Assembly (NCBI GenBank): GCA_023442495.1
Contig: JAEZZB010000059.1
Coordinates: forward strand, 1 to 8,298
Direction: 5' to 3'
From: Bacillota bacterium
GTDB lineage: Bacteria; Bacillota; Clostridia; Tissierellales; Peptoniphilaceae
DNA length: 8,298 bases
Below the pieces are notes generated by a model, which searched no databases, was not told the origin of the DNA, and was given only the letters and a program-made list of their open reading frames with translations. Shown in pieces: positions 6,357 through 8,298 of the stretch (positions are counted from its first letter, which is position 1; every line of letters starts with the position of its first letter). Made by a program: the position numbers and the translations under genes.

Positions 6357-7067
6357 ATGATACCAACACCACATATCGGAGCAACAAGTAAAGATCAAAT
6401 CGCAAATACTGTTCTTATGCCAGGCGATCCTAAAAGAGCAAAATTTATAGCAGATACATTTTTAGAAAATGTAACTCAATTTAATGATGTAAGGGGAATG
6501 CTAGGATTTACAGGATACTACAAAGGAAAAAGAGTATCAGTAATGGGATCAGGAATGGGTATTCCATCAGCGATGATTTACTATCACGAATTATTTGCAT
6601 TTTATGATGTTAAAACAATCATAAGAGTAGGTACAGCAGGAGGATTACAACCAAATCTAAAAGTTAGAGATATTATTGTAGCAACAGCTGCAAACACTCC
6701 AAATTCAGTAGTTAGAGGCAAATTTGATATAATTCAATTTGCGCCAACACCAACATTTGAACTAGTACTAAAAGCACACGAATATGTAAAAGCAAACAAT
6801 TTAAATGCGTATTTTGGTTCAGTACTTTCTTCAGATGAATTCTATAGAAAATGGGATCCAAAAGTAATTGAAAACTTAAAGAAATATGGCACATTAGGTA
6901 TAGAAATGGAAGCTGCTGGACTTTATATGTCAGCACTAGAAAACCATAAACAAGCATTATGTATTTGTACAGTATCTGATAATAGTGAAGAAGAAGAGTC
7001 AGCTGAAGTTAGAGAAAAAGCATATACAGAGATGATGGAAATGGCTTTAGAAATAGCTCCAGAATAA
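6357..7067 (+). CDS. deoD: Purine nucleoside phosphorylase, DeoD type
   Basis: Splits purine (deoxy)ribonucleosides with phosphate into free base and (deoxy)ribose 1-phosphate, in the cytoplasm, for purine salvage and pentose use. The 236-residue length and motifs match the hexameric, trimer-of-dimers DeoD family. TPHIGA at the N-terminus carries the conserved His6. MPGDPKRAK holds Gly23 and Arg27, and Arg46 and Arg90 (in RVGTAGG) complete the phosphate site. GIEMEAAG holds Met184 and Glu185 for the ribose, and TVSDN holds Asp208, the base-protonating residue. The segment after SDN is unusually acidic (EEEES), and Arg219 is the likely counterpart of the family's catalytic arginine. AAAAGGAG at 6344-6351 lies five bases before the ATG. 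Last gene of the cdr-apeB-deoD operon, followed by a long inverted repeat. Confidence 0.95.
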   Translation: MIPTPHIGATSKDQIANTVLMPGDPKRAKFIADTFLENVTQFNDVRGMLGFTGYYKGKRVSVMGSGMGIPSAMIYYHELFAFYDVKTIIRVGTAGGLQPNLKVRDIIVATAANTPNSVVRGKFDIIQFAPTPTFELVLKAHEYVKANNLNAYFGSVLSSDEFYRKWDPKVIENLKKYGTLGIEMEAAGLYMSALENHKQALCICTVSDNSEEEESAEVREKAYTEMMEMALEIAPE

Positions 7068-7082
7068 AATTGAATAATATAT

Positions 7083-7177
7083 AGAAATATCTGTCAGGCT
7101 AAATTTTACTAATCCATAAAAGTTGGCTAAAGATCAAAATTTTGGAATCAAATTAAAAGATTGACAGATATTTTTTA
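7083..7177 (+). terminator. Long-loop inverted repeat ending the operon, terminator-like
   Basis: AGAAATATCTGTCA (7083-7096) pairs with TGACAGATATTTTT (7162-7175), a 14-bp stem including one G-U pair. The T-rich run TTTTTT at 7171-7176 follows, as in an intrinsic terminator, but the loop is 65 bases long instead of a few. The loop can form a weaker TTTTA/TAAAA hairpin (7104-7121) and contains GGCTAAA twice (7097-7103 and 7125-7131). It may be an operon terminator with an inserted loop, or a small structured RNA. Confidence 0.55.
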
Positions 7178-7320
7178 TATTTTAAATTGAATATTTAGGA
7201 AAAAATTATTTCGAAAATTAAGAAAAAATATTTAAAAGTTCAAAAAAAAGCGAAAGTTTGAACTAATTTATGATTAAAGCAAAAAAAGTACAAGAAAAAA
7301 GCGACTAAGATGAATTAAGG
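7178..7320. other. A-rich intergenic region without a supported gene
   Basis: No open frame with a credible ribosome binding site is present. The only structure seen is AGTTCAAA (7237-7244) paired with TTTGAACT (7257-7264) across a 12-base loop, with no T-run after it. A 12-codon frame from ATG at 7271 lacks a ribosome binding site and is not called. The region runs directly into the IS3-type end at 7321. Confidence 0.6.
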
Positions 7321-7345
7321 TGACCCCAAAAAGTTGGACTTTATA
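7321..7345. repeat. IS150-type terminal inverted repeat
   Basis: TGACCCCAAAAAGTTGGAC and the following TTTATA form the outer end of the IS3-family element. The exact inner limit is unknown because the partner repeat is outside the window. Confidence 0.7.
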
Positions 7346-7346
7346 C

Positions 7347-7381
7347 CAGAGACATTGAGAAATATTTGTCTCTGTTTTTTT
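7347..7381 (+). terminator. Terminator guarding the IS end from outside transcription
   Basis: CAGAGACA (7347-7354) pairs perfectly with TGTCTCTG (7367-7374) across a 12-base loop and is followed by seven T. It points into the element, so it would stop transcripts entering from the deoD side before they run antisense through the transposase gene. Confidence 0.8.
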
Positions 7382-7410
7382 GCGTCCTAAATATTTTCCC
7401 TAGGAGAAAT

Positions 7411-7435
7411 CGCAGCTATGCTGCGTTTATTTTTC
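7411..7435 (+). terminator. Second short hairpin at the orfB stop
   Basis: CGCAGC (7411-7416) pairs with GCTGCG (7420-7425) around a TAT loop, followed by TTTATTTTT. It overlaps the end of orfB on the other strand. It may add to termination of plus-strand transcripts; in the orfB direction its tail is only weakly T-rich. Confidence 0.45.
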
Positions 7436-8297
7436 TATACTCAACTGGACTTAAATATCCAAGTTTTGCTTTTATTCTATTCTCGTTGTAGTATTTTATA
7501 TACTTTTCTATTGTGTTTTTAAGCTCGTTAAAAGACTTAAATGTATTGCCATAGTAAATTTCTTGTTTTAATATGCCAAAGAAATTCTCCATTGGAGAGT
7601 TATCTAAACAATTTCCTTTTCTTGACATACTTTGTAAAATTCCATTGTTTTCTAACTTGTTAGTGTATTGTTTTAATTGATACGCCCATCCTTGATCTGA
7701 ATGAAATATTCTCTTGAACTTGCAATCAGAAGTCTTTTTTATCGCTTCTTCAAGGGGAGCTATTATCGCATCTAATGTTGGAGAACTTGCTATTGAATAA
7801 CTGATTATTTCCCCATTAAACATATCTAGGAATGGATTTAGATAAAGCTTTTTAACTTGCATATTTCCTGACTTATCAGCTTCATAGTATTTAAATTCAC
7901 TTGTATCTGTAGTGATTTTCTGATGTACTACACAAGTGCTAAATCTTCTTTTTATTCTATTTTGTGCTACTTTACCCACTGTTCCTTTGTATGAGTAGTA
8001 TTTTCTCGATTTACGTGCAAAGTTTGTTACCTGAAGTTTTAGCTTTTGAATTAGTCTTTGTACTTTTTTCTTGTTTATTAAAACCCCAAGTCTTCTAAGC
8101 ATGGCATGTATTCTTCTATATCCATAGTTTGGATTATCTTTTCGAATTTCCTTGATTTTTTCTTCAAAAAGCTCATCTTTATCTTTTCTATCAAATCTTT
8201 TTTGCCAATACATGTATGTTGATTTAGGGAAATTACAATATTTAAGCAAATCTTTTAATTGATATTTTTCTCTTAATGAGTGAATTATTCTAGCCAT
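7416..8297 (-). CDS. IS3-family transposase OrfB (DDE integrase core)
   Basis: Catalytic subunit of an IS3-family copy-out transposase. The 293 residues in the window include an N-terminal helix-turn-helix-like part with NPNYGYRRI at 55-63, then the rve/DDE core. The DDE residues are Asp131 in TTDTSEF, Asp201 in HSDQG and Glu237 in SPMENF, with the DD(35)E spacing and the following Lys244. The triad is intact, so the domain may be active. IS3 elements normally make OrfAB by a -1 frameshift from orfA. The ATG at 8295-8297 sits one base from the window edge, so the frame may continue upstream and this start is only nominal. The stop lies inside a small hairpin. The homologous group is IS150-like, judged from the terminal repeat and the RKGNCLDN.PMENFF stretch. 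Confidence 0.93.
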   Translation of the reverse strand: MARIIHSLREKYQLKDLLKYCNFPKSTYMYWQKRFDRKDKDELFEEKIKEIRKDNPNYGYRRIHAMLRRLGVLINKKKVQRLIQKLKLQVTNFARKSRKYYSYKGTVGKVAQNRIKRRFSTCVVHQKITTDTSEFKYYEADKSGNMQVKKLYLNPFLDMFNGEIISYSIASSPTLDAIIAPLEEAIKKTSDCKFKRIFHSDQGWAYQLKQYTNKLENNGILQSMSRKGNCLDNSPMENFFGILKQEIYYGNTFKSFNELKNTIEKYIKYYNENRIKAKLGYLSPVEYRKINAA

Positions 8298-8298
8298 T

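Larger units (their letters stand above)
7321..8298 (-). mobile_element. IS3-family (IS150-like) insertion sequence, partial
   Basis: The element tip TGACCCCAAAAAGTTGGAC begins at 7321. It matches the IS150-group terminal repeat, which starts with TG and contains CCCCAAAAAGTT. Inside it are two hairpins and then orfB on the minus strand, reading away from this end as expected for the 3' end of the element. orfA, the frameshift window and the other terminal repeat lie to the right, outside the window. The 3-bp target duplication that IS3 elements usually make cannot be checked; AGG at 7318-7320 is the candidate here. Confidence 0.85.

Noticed and set aside
7237..7264. AGTTCAAA/TTTGAACT inverted repeat as a terminator
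   Set aside because: It has no T-run on either side and a 12-base A-rich loop. It could be an operator-like palindrome, but nothing nearby supports that.
7271..7309. Short frame of 12 codons from ATG at 7271
   Set aside because: It has no ribosome binding site, is Lys-rich as expected by chance in A-rich DNA, and is too short to support.
1..8298. CRISPR arrays, tRNA or rRNA genes, toxin-antitoxin pairs
   Set aside because: I saw no regularly spaced repeats, no tRNA- or rRNA-like sequence, and no paired small genes in the window.

Overview
The window is very AT-rich with compact, well-spaced genes carrying strong GGAG-type ribosome binding sites, rho-independent terminators and extended -10 promoters. 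Together with a NiCo-type riboswitch and a PPi-type phosphofructokinase, this points to a low-GC Gram-positive anaerobe. An anaerobic coccus of the Tissierellia or a relative of the Clostridia would fit; the exact taxon is an inference.

Layout, left to right. (1) Positions 1-170 are the 3' end of an ISL3-family insertion sequence: the last codons of its transposase, an internal hairpin and the terminal inverted repeat ending at 170. (2) On the minus strand, 194-1414 encodes a pyrophosphate-type 6-phosphofructokinase whose stop codon lies only 23 bases from the IS end. (3) The divergent intergenic region (1415-1732) holds a 28-bp tandem duplication that doubles the pfp -10 promoter element. 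Facing the other way are a strong sigma-A-type promoter, a NiCo (czcD-type) metal riboswitch and its 15-bp terminator. (4) 1733-3565 encodes a P1B-4 metal-exporting ATPase (SPC and HEGST motifs), closed by its own terminator. (5) 3687-7067 is a tight three-gene plus-strand operon: a CoA-disulfide reductase-like flavoprotein (cdr), an M18 aminopeptidase (apeB) and a purine nucleoside phosphorylase (deoD). (6) 7068-7320 is non-coding, with a long inverted repeat that probably ends the operon. (7) 7321-8298 is one end of an IS3-family (IS150-like) element, with a terminator facing incoming transcription and the orfB transposase on the minus strand.

The best-supported system is the metal-efflux cassette. 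A riboswitch class known to sense Co2+/Ni2+ (and reported to respond to Fe2+) sits directly before an exporter class known to move Co2+, Ni2+ or Fe2+. Metal binding is expected to block the terminator and switch the pump on. The remaining genes are core metabolism: glycolysis with PPi, thiol redox, peptide breakdown and nucleoside salvage. I did not find a clearly undescribed multi-gene system. The points most worth checking are the riboswitch-ATPase pairing, the IS end abutting pfp, the duplicated promoter and the long-loop inverted repeat after deoD.
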